Of a stretch of 64,000 nucleotides of DNA, positions 25,757 to 33,862 are shown in pieces. Under the pieces are notes generated by a model. That model ran no database searches and had not been told where the DNA came from. It saw only the letters and a program-made list of their open reading frames with translations. A program made the translations under genes and the position numbers. The number at the start of each line of letters is the position of its first letter. The first letter of the stretch is position 1. The stretch comes from Lichenicoccus roseus (GTDB taxonomy: Bacteria > Pseudomonadota > Alphaproteobacteria > Acetobacterales > Acetobacteraceae), in contig NZ_VCDI01000002.1 in NCBI RefSeq assembly GCF_005844085.1, positions 744,001 to 808,000 of the forward strand, in the 5' to 3' direction.

Positions 25757-26782
25757 ATGTTCAAGCTCCCGTTCCGGACCATGATCCTCGGCGGGGTCGC
25801 GGCAGCGGCCCTGGCCACCGCAGCTGCGGTTTCGTCGCCGGCCGTCGCCGCCGAGTGCCGCAAGGGGCCGGTCACCGTCGGCTATATCCCCAAGCTCGAC
25901 ACCGATCCGTTCTTCCAGTCCGCCAACACCGGCGCGCAGCAGGCCCAGAAGGAGATCGGCGGCAAGATCCTGCTGCAGGCACCGTCCGAGGCGACCGCCG
26001 AGGCGCAGATCGCCTTCATCAACAACATGGTCACCCAGGGCGTCGACGTGATCGCCATCTCCGGCAACGACGCCAATGCGGTGGCCCCCGCGTTGCGTCG
26101 CGCAGAGGCGCAGAACATCTGGGTGATCGCCTACGATTCCGACGTGGCGCCCAAGGCCCGCTCTCTGTTCGTCAATCAGGCGAAGTCGGAATTGCTTGGC
26201 GAGGGCATGCTCGAGAGCCTCGGCCGCGCCATCGGTTATGAGGGCGAGTTCGCCATCCTGTCCTCCACGCCGACCGCGACCAACCAGAACAAGTGGATCG
26301 CGAACATGAAGCACACCATCGCGACCGATCCGAAGTTCGCGAAGATGAAGCTGGTGCAGGTCGCCTACGGCCAGGAGAGCGAGCAGATCAACCAGCAGCA
26401 GACGCTGGCGCTGGTGCAGGCGTTCCCGCAGCTCAAGGGCATCATCGTTCCCGCCGGCATCGGCCTGCCCGCCGCAGCCCGGGCGCTCGACCAGGCCGGA
26501 CTGCTCGGCAAGATCAAGCTGTCCGGCCTGGGCCCGGTCAGCCTGCTGCGGAAATACATCCGCAACGGCTCCGTGCAGGACGTGTGGTGGAGCGTGCCGG
26601 ACCTCGGCTACCTTTCGTACTACGCGGCGCAGGGTTTGGCGCGGTGCAAGTTCAAGGCGGAGCCCGGCGCGACCTTCACCGCCGGCCATCTCGGCCAGTA
26701 CACCGTCGGCACGGACACCATCGTCCTACTAGGTCCACCGAAGGTGGCGACGCCGGAGAATGTCGACAGCTTCGCGTTCTGA
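25757..26782 (+). CDS. Periplasmic sugar-binding protein (RhaS/LsrB-like)
   Basis: This 341-residue periplasmic receptor has a signal peptide cleaved after about residue 32 (SPAVAA). Domain features are GYIPKLDTDPFFQSANTGAQQA, the ligand-facing VIAISGNDANAVAPALRRA and VIAYDSDVAPKARSLFVNQA, and NQNKWIANMKHTI. The pattern is closest, as I recall it, to rhamnose (RhaS) and autoinducer-2 (LsrB) receptors; no rha catabolic enzymes lie in the window to decide. It sits 59 bp after the permease and delivers substrate to the importer. Confidence 0.9.
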   Translation: MFKLPFRTMILGGVAAAALATAAAVSSPAVAAECRKGPVTVGYIPKLDTDPFFQSANTGAQQAQKEIGGKILLQAPSEATAEAQIAFINNMVTQGVDVIAISGNDANAVAPALRRAEAQNIWVIAYDSDVAPKARSLFVNQAKSELLGEGMLESLGRAIGYEGEFAILSSTPTATNQNKWIANMKHTIATDPKFAKMKLVQVAYGQESEQINQQQTLALVQAFPQLKGIIVPAGIGLPAAARALDQAGLLGKIKLSGLGPVSLLRKYIRNGSVQDVWWSVPDLGYLSYYAAQGLARCKFKAEPGATFTAGHLGQYTVGTDTIVLLGPPKVATPENVDSFAF

Positions 26783-26846
26783 CCGGCCCGGATTGCAAGA
26801 CGAAGGCGGACCATCGGAGCCGGCTTCGCAGCAAAGGATGCGTGCG

Positions 26847-27866
26847 GTGACCACGATGATGGACGTGGCCCGGCATGCCGGGGTCGCGGTCTCCACGGTC
26901 TCGCACGTGGTCAACGGCACGCGGGTGGTGCAGTCGCGCACCCGCACCGCCGTGCTGGCTGCGATCGCCGCAACGGGGTACGTACCCAACACGCTGGCCC
27001 GCTCGCTCGCTCGCAGCGGCGCACGCACCCACACGCTCGGGGTCGCCCTGTCGGCGGTGGCGAACCCGTATTTCGTCGAAATGGTGCAGTCGATCGTGCG
27101 CGCCTGCAGCGAACGCGCCTTGACGGTGTTCCTGGCCGACACCGGCGAGGACCCGTCGCAGGAACTCGATGTCGTGCGATCCCTGCACCAGCGCCAGGTG
27201 GACGGTATCCTGCTGGCTCCAGCGGGAGTTCAGGCGCCCTGGCGTTCGCTGGATTATCTCGCCGCGGCGCGGGTACCGACGGTCCTGGTGGACCGGTTGG
27301 TCAGTCCGAGCGCGGGCGAGGCGGGCGGCTTCAGCCAGGTCGGTGTCGACAACGAGGCGGGGATCCGGCTGCTGGTCGAGCACCTGCGCGGTCTCGGCCA
27401 TGGTCGTCTCGGCATGGTCGCAGGCCAGCCCGGGGTCGCCACCACGACGGAGCGTGTCGCGGCGTTCCGGCGACTGGCGGGGGCATCCTCGGACATCGCC
27501 GAGCCGGCCAGCGCCGACTTGCCCGCTGCGCGCGCCGCCGCGAGGCGGCTGCTCTCGTCGCGCACCCGCCCGACGGCGGTGATCGCCGGCAACAACCGGT
27601 CTATGATCGGGCTGATGCAGGCGGTGCGGGATGCCGGCCTGGCAGTGCCGGAACAGCTTGCCGTGGCCGGCTTCGACGATTTCGAGTGGGCCGACTGCTT
27701 CGATCCGCGCCTGACCCTGGTCGCGCAGCCGGTGGAGGAGATTGGCTGCCATGCGCTTTGCCTGATGGAGGCGGTGATCGCCGATCCGACGGTCACCGCC
27801 TGCACCCTACAGCTGCCGCCGCGCCTGATGGTGCGCGCCTCATGCGGCGCGCGCGACGGCTCTTGA
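26847..27866 (+). CDS. LacI-family transcriptional regulator
   Basis: A 339-residue repressor with an N-terminal helix-turn-helix (MMDVARHAGVAVSTVSHVVN) and hinge (YVPNTLARSLA), then a periplasmic-binding-like sugar domain (GVALSAVANPYF, DGILLAPAG, VAGFDDFEWAD). The GTG at 26847 is selected because AAGGA lies 8 nt upstream and the DNA-binding domain then begins at the usual distance. An ATG at 26760 would overlap the binding-protein gene and add 29 atypical residues. Its probable operator is the palindrome at 21920-21931. Confidence 0.9.
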   Translation: MTTMMDVARHAGVAVSTVSHVVNGTRVVQSRTRTAVLAAIAATGYVPNTLARSLARSGARTHTLGVALSAVANPYFVEMVQSIVRACSERALTVFLADTGEDPSQELDVVRSLHQRQVDGILLAPAGVQAPWRSLDYLAAARVPTVLVDRLVSPSAGEAGGFSQVGVDNEAGIRLLVEHLRGLGHGRLGMVAGQPGVATTTERVAAFRRLAGASSDIAEPASADLPAARAAARRLLSSRTRPTAVIAGNNRSMIGLMQAVRDAGLAVPEQLAVAGFDDFEWADCFDPRLTLVAQPVEEIGCHALCLMEAVIADPTVTACTLQLPPRLMVRASCGARDGS

Positions 27867-27882
27867 GCGGGATGGGAGCGGA

Positions 27883-28632
27883 TCAGCCGGCCAGCATGCC
27901 GCCATCGATGGCCAGGCTCTGTCCGGTGATGAACGGCGCCTTGTCCGAGGCGAGGAACAGGATGGCCTGCGCGACTTCCTCGACATTGCCCAACCTGCCC
28001 GTCGGGACCAGCGAGGTCATGAAGGTCTTGCCGTCCTCGCTGCCGCCGGTGAAGCGGTTCAGCATGTCGGTGACGATCGGCCCCGGCGCGATCGCATTCA
28101 CGCGCACGCCCGATTTCGCGGCTTCCAGCGCGGCGCTGCGGGTCAGCCCCTCGACGGCGTGCTTGCTGGCGACATAGACCGAGGCGTTCGGAAACCCGAC
28201 CGATCCCGCGACCGAGGAGACGTTGACGATGTTGCCGTGGCCCCGCGGCAGCATGACGCGCAGCTGGTGCTTCAGGCTGAGCAGCACGCCAAGGACGTTG
28301 GTGTCGAAGATCGCCGTGTAATTCTCGACCGTCTGCCCGGTGATCGGGCCGCCCGTGCCCTCGGTGCCTGCATTGTTCACGGCGACGTCGAGACGTTCGA
28401 ATCGTGCGACGGTCTGGTCGACCAGCGCCCGCACGTCGTCCTCGTGGCGCACATCGGCCTGGATGAACTCCGCCTCCACGCCCAGATCGCGCAGCTCGGC
28501 GGCCAGCGCCAGGCCGGCCTCCCGCCTGCGTCCGGAGACGACGATCTGCGCCTTTTCGTGCGCGTAGGCGAAGGCGGTGGCGCGACCGATGCCGGTCAGT
28601 GCCCCGGTGATCAGGACAACCTGGCTGCTCAT
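27883..28632 (-). CDS. Short-chain dehydrogenase/reductase
   Basis: This 249-residue classical SDR has the cofactor motif TGALTGIGRA (about residues 9-18), NNAGTEG, the catalytic Ser in VNVSSVAGSVG and the YVASK pair (Tyr and Lys). An Arg-Arg in SGRRREAG after strand 2 may suggest NADP preference. Substrate is unknown. GGAA lies 9 nt before the ATG at 28632. It is preceded by an 18 bp palindrome and by a TetR gene on the same strand, suggesting inducible expression in response to a toxic or signalling molecule. Confidence 0.92.
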   Translation of the reverse strand: MSSQVVLITGALTGIGRATAFAYAHEKAQIVVSGRRREAGLALAAELRDLGVEAEFIQADVRHEDDVRALVDQTVARFERLDVAVNNAGTEGTGGPITGQTVENYTAIFDTNVLGVLLSLKHQLRVMLPRGHGNIVNVSSVAGSVGFPNASVYVASKHAVEGLTRSAALEAAKSGVRVNAIAPGPIVTDMLNRFTGGSEDGKTFMTSLVPTGRLGNVEEVAQAILFLASDKAPFITGQSLAIDGGMLAG

Positions 28633-28678
28633 GGGATGCATTCCTTGCCGGCGGCCGGGGATCGGCCGCCCGAGCCCC

Positions 28679-28696
28679 AATATGGACGTCCGTATT
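28679..28696. promoter_or_regulatory. TetR-type operator before the SDR gene
   Basis: AATATGGACGTCCGTATT is palindromic at 16 of 18 positions and lies 47 bp upstream of the SDR start, touching the stop codon of the TetR gene. A related site, sharing AATATGG-CGTCC, lies at the TetR gene's own start (29301-29318). The recurrence supports binding by the TetR protein. Confidence 0.7.
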
Positions 28697-29294
28697 AATG
28701 CAGCAAGTGGTCGTTCGCCGGAGCGGGGGACGTCAGGATGGTGGCCAGCAGCAGGCGGTCGATCCCGCGCAGCGGTGCCGGATCCTGCGTGACCCGCGCC
28801 AGCAGGCTGGCGCCCTGGATGGAGGCGAGCAGGAAGCCGGCGACGTCGTCGTGGTCGAGGCCGGGCCGCAGCATGCCGGCCTGGCCGGCGGCATGCAGGC
28901 AGGCGGCGAGGGCAGTGCGGGTCTCCGCGAACGCCGACGCCACCCGCTGGCGGATAGGCTCGCTCTGCTCGCAGCCGCCGGCCGCGAAGTTGCCCAGCAG
29001 GCAGCCGTCGCAGGAGCCACCGGCCGCGCCCGCGACCCAGTTGCGCAGCCGCCGGTCCGGCGGCAGCCCCGCATTGTTCAGCGTCTCGTCGTTGAAGGTG
29101 CGGATACCGTGGCAGTAGAGGTCGATGACCTCGAGTCCGAAGGCTTCCTTGGACGCGAAGTGGTTGGTGAAGGAGCCTTGCGGGACGCCGGCGGCCTGCA
29201 CTATGTCGCGCACGCTGGCGCTGGCGAAGCCGCGCTGGTGCATCAGGCGCAGGCCTTCCGTCAGGATCTTCTCTCTGTTCGAGCTTCTGGCCAT
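28695..29294 (-). CDS. TetR-family transcriptional regulator
   Basis: This 199-residue repressor has an N-terminal helix-turn-helix (SVRDIVQAAGVPQGSFTNHFASKEAFGLEV in pieces, about residues 26-55) and a ligand-binding C-terminal domain with the GCLLGNFAAG stretch seen in one AcrR-like subgroup. The start MARSSNREK at 29294 is favoured because an operator-like palindrome covers the region just upstream; two more upstream starts in the same frame (29315, 29357) would place the operator inside the gene. It probably controls itself and the SDR. Confidence 0.88.
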   Translation of the reverse strand: MARSSNREKILTEGLRLMHQRGFASASVRDIVQAAGVPQGSFTNHFASKEAFGLEVIDLYCHGIRTFNDETLNNAGLPPDRRLRNWVAGAAGGSCDGCLLGNFAAGGCEQSEPIRQRVASAFAETRTALAACLHAAGQAGMLRPGLDHDDVAGFLLASIQGASLLARVTQDPAPLRGIDRLLLATILTSPAPANDHLLH

Positions 29295-29300
29295 AGCGCG

Positions 29301-29318
29301 AATATGGTCGTCCATAGT
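29301..29318. promoter_or_regulatory. TetR-type operator at the TetR gene start
   Basis: AATATGGTCGTCCATAGT matches the site at 28679-28696 at 14 of 18 positions and is itself palindromic at 14 of 18. It is just upstream of the ATG at 29294, as expected for autorepression. The 9-mer TCCATAGTA inside it (29311-29319) recurs 61 bp further upstream at 29372-29380. Confidence 0.6.
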
Positions 29319-29517
29319 AGGGCGGCAAGGCGCCGGCCCCGACCATGCCGCGGTCACGGTTGAACGTTAAATCCATAGTAAAATCCAGGCACAGTGCGAT
29401 GGGCGTTGCTATCGCAATGCGTTAGTGGCTTTGCTTCCGCAGCGCCGGAAGACGGTGCGGATGCACGGATCGATACACGCCACGCCGGCCAGGATGGTCG
29501 AGTGCCGGCTCTAATCA

Positions 29518-32500
29518 ATGAATGCGACCGAATTAACGGTTCGGCAGATCCAGAGGTTGGGGCAGGTAAGGATGGCGCGAGGCGCATACCGCTCCGACGA
29601 TGCTTCATGGTCCGGCGAACTGGACTTCCACGCTCTCGCCGAGACGCTGCCGACCCTGATCTTCGTGACCGACGCAGCCGGCCGCTGCCTCTATACCAAC
29701 CGGCGCTTCCAGGATTTCACCGGCCAGGGTGCCCCGGCGCTGCTCGGCGATCGCTGGCTCGACGTCGTGCATCCGGACGATCGCGTCCGCACCATGCAGA
29801 ATTGGTCAGTCTCGGTTGCGACCGCCGAGCCCTATGAAAGCGAATACCGCTTCCGCTCCGCCGACGGCGATCATCGCTGGTTCCTGGTACGTGGCGCGGC
29901 GGTGCGCGAGCAAGGCCGCATCGTCCGGTGGGTCGGCAACTGCAGCGACATCGACGACAGCAAGCAGGCCCAGACCAACAGCCGCGTGCAGCATGCACAG
30001 GTGGCGGCGGCGCTGTCGGCCAGCGAGGCGCGGTTCCGCACCATCTTCCACTCGATGTTCAACTTCGCAGGCCTGCTCTGCCTCGACGGCACGCTGCTCG
30101 AAGTCAACGACGCGGCGCTCGCGTTCGGGGGTTTACAGGGCAGCGAGGTGATCGGACGCAAGTTCTGGGACACGCCCTGGTGGGATGTCGGCCAGGCGGA
30201 GCGCGACCGGTTGCGCGACGCCGTCGCCAGCGCTGCCGCGGGCAGCTTCATCCACTACGAGGCCCGGGTGCGCTCGGCCGACGGTCGGATCGCGGTCATC
30301 GATTTCTCCATTACGCCGGTCCGCGCCGACGACGGCCGCGTCGTCGAGTTGATCCCGGAGGGCAGGGACCTCACGGAGGCGAAGCGCGCCGAACAGCACC
30401 TGCGTCGGAGCGAACAGCGCCTGCGGTCCGCCTTCGAGGCGGCGGCGATCGGCATGGCGCGCATCGACCTGCACACCGCGCGCTGGATCGAGGTGAACGA
30501 CACGCTCTGCGCCATGCTCGGCTACGGCCGCGACGAGCTGATGGCGCTGGCCTGCACTGCGATCTCGGAGCCGGTGCAGTACGACCCCGGATCGCTGGCC
30601 CGGATGGCGGAAGGCCGGCTGGCGCATTTCCGCACCGAGAAGCGCTACCGGCACAAGGCCGGGCAGACTGTCTGGGCCGCCCTCACGGTGACGCTGGTGC
30701 GTGACGCCGCCGGCGAGCCCGACTTCGCACTGGCCATCATCGAGGACATCACCGAGCAGCGCCGGCAGGCGGTGATGCTCGCGGAAGCGGACGAGCGCAG
30801 GAGCTTCCTGCTCGCCCTGGCCGACCGGCTGCGTCCGCTCGGCGACCCGGTCGCGGTGATGGCGACCGCCGCCGAGATGCTGGGCCGCCATCTTCGTGTG
30901 GCCCAGGTCGGCTACAGCGAGATCGACGCCGCACAGATGCATGCGGTGATCGACCGCGACTGGAACGATGGCCGCCTCGCCAGCGTCGCCGGCACCCTGC
31001 GCCTCGACGATTACGGGCCGCGCATCATCGCCGATCTCAAGCGCGGTGCGACGCTGGCGATCGCCGACGTGCGCGCGGACGGCCGGACCAATGCGCCCGA
31101 GGTGGCGGCGGCCTTCGACCGTATCGGCGTGCGCGCGCTTCTCGATGTCCCCCTGGTCAAGCAGGGACGGCTGCTGGCGGTGCTGTTCGTGCACCATTGC
31201 GACCAGCGGACCTGGACGCGGGCAGAACACCAGCTGGTCGAGGAAGTCTGCGAGCGCACCTGGGCGGCAGCCGGCCAGGCACGCGCGGAGGCGGCCGCAG
31301 CGGCCAGCGGTGCGCGCTTCCGCTCGATCATCGATGCGATTCCGCAGATGGTCTGGTCGGCGCGACCGGACGGCAGCCATGATTTCTACAACCGGCGCTG
31401 GTACGAGTTCACCGGCATGCGCGACGGCGCCACCGAGGGCGCCGGCTGGAACGGCATGTTCCATCCGGACGACCAGGCAAGGGCCTGGGCGCACTGGCGC
31501 GACTGCCTGCTCACCGGCGCGACGTTCGAGATCGAGTACCGGCTGCGCCATCACGGCGGCGCCTATCGGTGGGTGCTCGGCCGTGCGTTGCCGATCCGGG
31601 AGGACGACGAGTTTGGACCGTCCGGGCCCGGCAAAATCGTGCGCTGGATCGGCACCTGTACCGATCTGCAGGGGGTGATCGAGGCGCGTGAGGCGCTGGC
31701 TGCCGGACGCCGGGAGCTTGAGCGCCGGATCGCCGACAGTACCGACGAGCTGCGCCGGTTGAACGCGAAGCTGCTGATCGAGATGGAGCGGCGCGAGCGG
31801 GTGCAGGCGGCGCTGGTGAACAGCCAGAAGCTCGAGGCGCTGGGCCAGCTCACGGCCGGCATCTCGCACGACTTCAACAACGTGATCGCGGCGATCTCCG
31901 GTGCGTTCTCGGTGATCGAGCGCCGCTGCGACGATCCGCGCATACGCGAGATCACCGCACATGGCGTCAAGGCGGCCTGGCGCGGTGCCGCCCTTGTCAG
32001 GCAGATGCTGATGTTCGCGCACCAGCAGGTGCTCGAACCGCGCACCATCAGGTTGTGCATGCTGTTCGAGGAGGTCGAGCCGCTGCTGCGCCGTTCGGTC
32101 GGCGAGGGGGTGGTGCTGACCATCGCCTGCGCCGCCGACCTGCCGTCGGTGCGCGTCGATCCGGTGCAGCTGGAGACCGCGCTGATCAATCTCGTGGTGA
32201 ATGCGAACGACGCCATGCAGGGCAGCGGCAGGCTCGCGATCACGGCTGCCCGCTGCCCGGTCGATCAGGTGCTGCGCCCGGCGGAGCTGCAGGATTGCGA
32301 CGCGGTCACCATCGAGCTCGCCGACGATGGCCCCGGCATCCCGCCGGACGTGCTGCAGCGGGTGACGGAGCCGTTCTTCACGACCAAGGGCGCCGGCAAG
32401 GGGACCGGCCTCGGGCTCGCCATGGTGCACGGCTTCCTGCGCCAGTCCGGCGGTGCGCTGCGCATCGCCGGCCAGGTCGGCACCGGGACGAGGATCATGC

Positions 32501-33459
32501 TGCACCTGCCCAGCGCAGCGGGCGAGGCGGAGGGCGTGGCGATGAAGCCTGATGATCGCGTGGCGCCGGACCAGCGGCTGCATGGCGGCGCGCGGCTGCT
32601 GCTGGTCGAAGACGACGACGCGGTGCGCGGTGTTCTCGCCGCCCAGCTTGCCGATCTCGGCTACGTGGTGATCGAGGCCGCCGATGGCGACGCGGCGGTG
32701 CAGCTGGCCGAAGCCGGGCCGCCGTTCGACGCGGCGATCGTGGACGTGATCATGCCCGGCATGGATGGACGCAGCCTTGCGGAGATCATCCGCCGCTCCC
32801 GACCGTCGCTGCCGGTGCTGTTCATGACCGGTCATGCCGACCGGGCCAGGCTTGCCAGCGAGACCGTGATCGAGAAGCCGTTTGCCCCCGCCCAGCTGGC
32901 CGACCGCATGCTCGACGTGCTCGGGCGGCGCCGGCCATTGGCCAGTCTAAACAAGGAGGGGCTCGGCCTGCAGCGGCTCGACCAGGAGGGGCTCGACCGT
33001 CTCGACCGCCGGCTGCGCTCGGATGCGCTCAGGCCGCTGTTCCGGCACTGGCGCGCCGCCTGCGCCGGCAACCGGCTGCCGGGCTTCGCCGCGTTCGACG
33101 TCGCCACCGGCGATACCGCGCGTACGCTGGTCCTGCTGAAGGTAGACCTCACGCAGCTTCCGATGACCTTCAAGGTCGAGAAGATGCCGGCCCAGTTCGC
33201 CAGGCTCTCGCTGAAGACGCTGGAGGGCATGGATGTCGCGGTGACCGGCGACGAGGCGCTCGGCTCGCGCGAGGCGGCCTACCGGCGCTGTGTCCGTCTG
33301 TGCCGGCCGAGCTACGAATATGCCCGCTTCGATCTCGGCGAGGGCCGGCCAGTGGTGTTCGAGCGGCTGCTGCTGCCGTTCAGCGACGACGGCGTGATCG
33401 TCGACCGGCTCGTTGCGATGGTGGTCGTGGACGGCATGCCGACCGAGCTTGGCGAGTAG
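29518..33459 (+). CDS. Multi-PAS/GAF hybrid sensor histidine kinase
   Basis: This 1313-residue soluble hybrid kinase has no membrane segments. In order it shows PAS (about 36-150), PAS (170-290), PAS (300-415), GAF-like (430-585), PAS with PAC (598-720), a coiled-coil linker, HisKA with phospho-accepting His784 (GISHDFNNV), HATPase_c with NLVVNANDAM, DDGPG and GKGTGLGL, a receiver domain with Asp1076 (VDVIMPGMDG), and a C-terminal PAS_5-like domain (about 1165-1310). It lies 13 bp upstream of the PYP gene, so the pair are probably co-transcribed and may form one light-signalling pathway. The start is uncertain; an ATG at 29572 would remove 18 residues. Confidence 0.93.
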   Translation: MNATELTVRQIQRLGQVRMARGAYRSDDASWSGELDFHALAETLPTLIFVTDAAGRCLYTNRRFQDFTGQGAPALLGDRWLDVVHPDDRVRTMQNWSVSVATAEPYESEYRFRSADGDHRWFLVRGAAVREQGRIVRWVGNCSDIDDSKQAQTNSRVQHAQVAAALSASEARFRTIFHSMFNFAGLLCLDGTLLEVNDAALAFGGLQGSEVIGRKFWDTPWWDVGQAERDRLRDAVASAAAGSFIHYEARVRSADGRIAVIDFSITPVRADDGRVVELIPEGRDLTEAKRAEQHLRRSEQRLRSAFEAAAIGMARIDLHTARWIEVNDTLCAMLGYGRDELMALACTAISEPVQYDPGSLARMAEGRLAHFRTEKRYRHKAGQTVWAALTVTLVRDAAGEPDFALAIIEDITEQRRQAVMLAEADERRSFLLALADRLRPLGDPVAVMATAAEMLGRHLRVAQVGYSEIDAAQMHAVIDRDWNDGRLASVAGTLRLDDYGPRIIADLKRGATLAIADVRADGRTNAPEVAAAFDRIGVRALLDVPLVKQGRLLAVLFVHHCDQRTWTRAEHQLVEEVCERTWAAAGQARAEAAAAASGARFRSIIDAIPQMVWSARPDGSHDFYNRRWYEFTGMRDGATEGAGWNGMFHPDDQARAWAHWRDCLLTGATFEIEYRLRHHGGAYRWVLGRALPIREDDEFGPSGPGKIVRWIGTCTDLQGVIEAREALAAGRRELERRIADSTDELRRLNAKLLIEMERRERVQAALVNSQKLEALGQLTAGISHDFNNVIAAISGAFSVIERRCDDPRIREITAHGVKAAWRGAALVRQMLMFAHQQVLEPRTIRLCMLFEEVEPLLRRSVGEGVVLTIACAADLPSVRVDPVQLETALINLVVNANDAMQGSGRLAITAARCPVDQVLRPAELQDCDAVTIELADDGPGIPPDVLQRVTEPFFTTKGAGKGTGLGLAMVHGFLRQSGGALRIAGQVGTGTRIMLHLPSAAGEAEGVAMKPDDRVAPDQRLHGGARLLLVEDDDAVRGVLAAQLADLGYVVIEAADGDAAVQLAEAGPPFDAAIVDVIMPGMDGRSLAEIIRRSRPSLPVLFMTGHADRARLASETVIEKPFAPAQLADRMLDVLGRRRPLASLNKEGLGLQRLDQEGLDRLDRRLRSDALRPLFRHWRAACAGNRLPGFAAFDVATGDTARTLVLLKVDLTQLPMTFKVEKMPAQFARLSLKTLEGMDVAVTGDEALGSREAAYRRCVRLCRPSYEYARFDLGEGRPVVFERLLLPFSDDGVIVDRLVAMVVVDGMPTELGE

Positions 33460-33472
33460 GACTGGACACCGC

Positions 33473-33862
33473 ATGGGACATGATCGTGAGCCGGCACGTT
33501 TCGACATGCCGAATGTGGTCGCTGCCGTCGAGGCGATGACCCAGGGAGAGATCGATGCGTTGCCGTTCGGCGCGGTGCGGCTCGATGCTTCCGGCACCGT
33601 GACATCGTACAGCGCGACTGAGCGGCAGGAATCGCGTTCCGGCGATCGCGCCCGCGTCGGCCGCAACTTCTTCACCGAGGTTGCGCCCTGCCTCGACACA
33701 CCGGGCTTCCGCGGCCGGGTCGATGCGGCGCATGCACGCGGCCACCTCGATATCGAATTCAACTATGTCTACGATTTTCCGGAGGGTGAGCGGGAGGTGA
33801 CCGTTCGCGTGCTGCCGGCGTCGGATGGCGGCTACTGGATGTTCAGCCGCTGGGAGACCTGA
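33473..33862 (+). CDS. pyp: Photoactive yellow protein (PYP) homologue
   Basis: This 129-residue single PAS-fold blue-light receptor matches Halorhodospira PYP along its length with a constant offset of 4. Cys73 in NFFTEVAPCLDTPGF is the p-coumarate attachment site (Cys69), Tyr46 and Glu50 match Tyr42 and Glu46 that hydrogen-bond the phenolate, and Ser54 replaces Thr50. FGAVRLDASGTV near residue 32 and the C-terminal YWMFSRWE are also PYP-like. Arg52 and Met100 equivalents are Ser56 and Glu104; Met100 changes slow dark recovery in the model protein. It follows the hybrid kinase by 13 bp and overlaps the convergent coumarate:CoA ligase gene by 20 bp. Confidence 0.93.
   Translation: MGHDREPARFDMPNVVAAVEAMTQGEIDALPFGAVRLDASGTVTSYSATERQESRSGDRARVGRNFFTEVAPCLDTPGFRGRVDAAHARGHLDIEFNYVYDFPEGEREVTVRVLPASDGGYWMFSRWET

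Noticed and set aside
26760-26846. Upstream ATG start for the LacI regulator
   Set aside because: It overlaps the binding-protein gene, adds 29 unusual residues before the DNA-binding domain, and has no ribosome-binding site, unlike the GTG at 26847.
30805-31275. GAF-like domain of the hybrid kinase as a bilin-binding phytochrome domain
   Set aside because: No adjacent PHY domain and no typical chromophore Cys/His pattern; it looks like an ordinary GAF domain.
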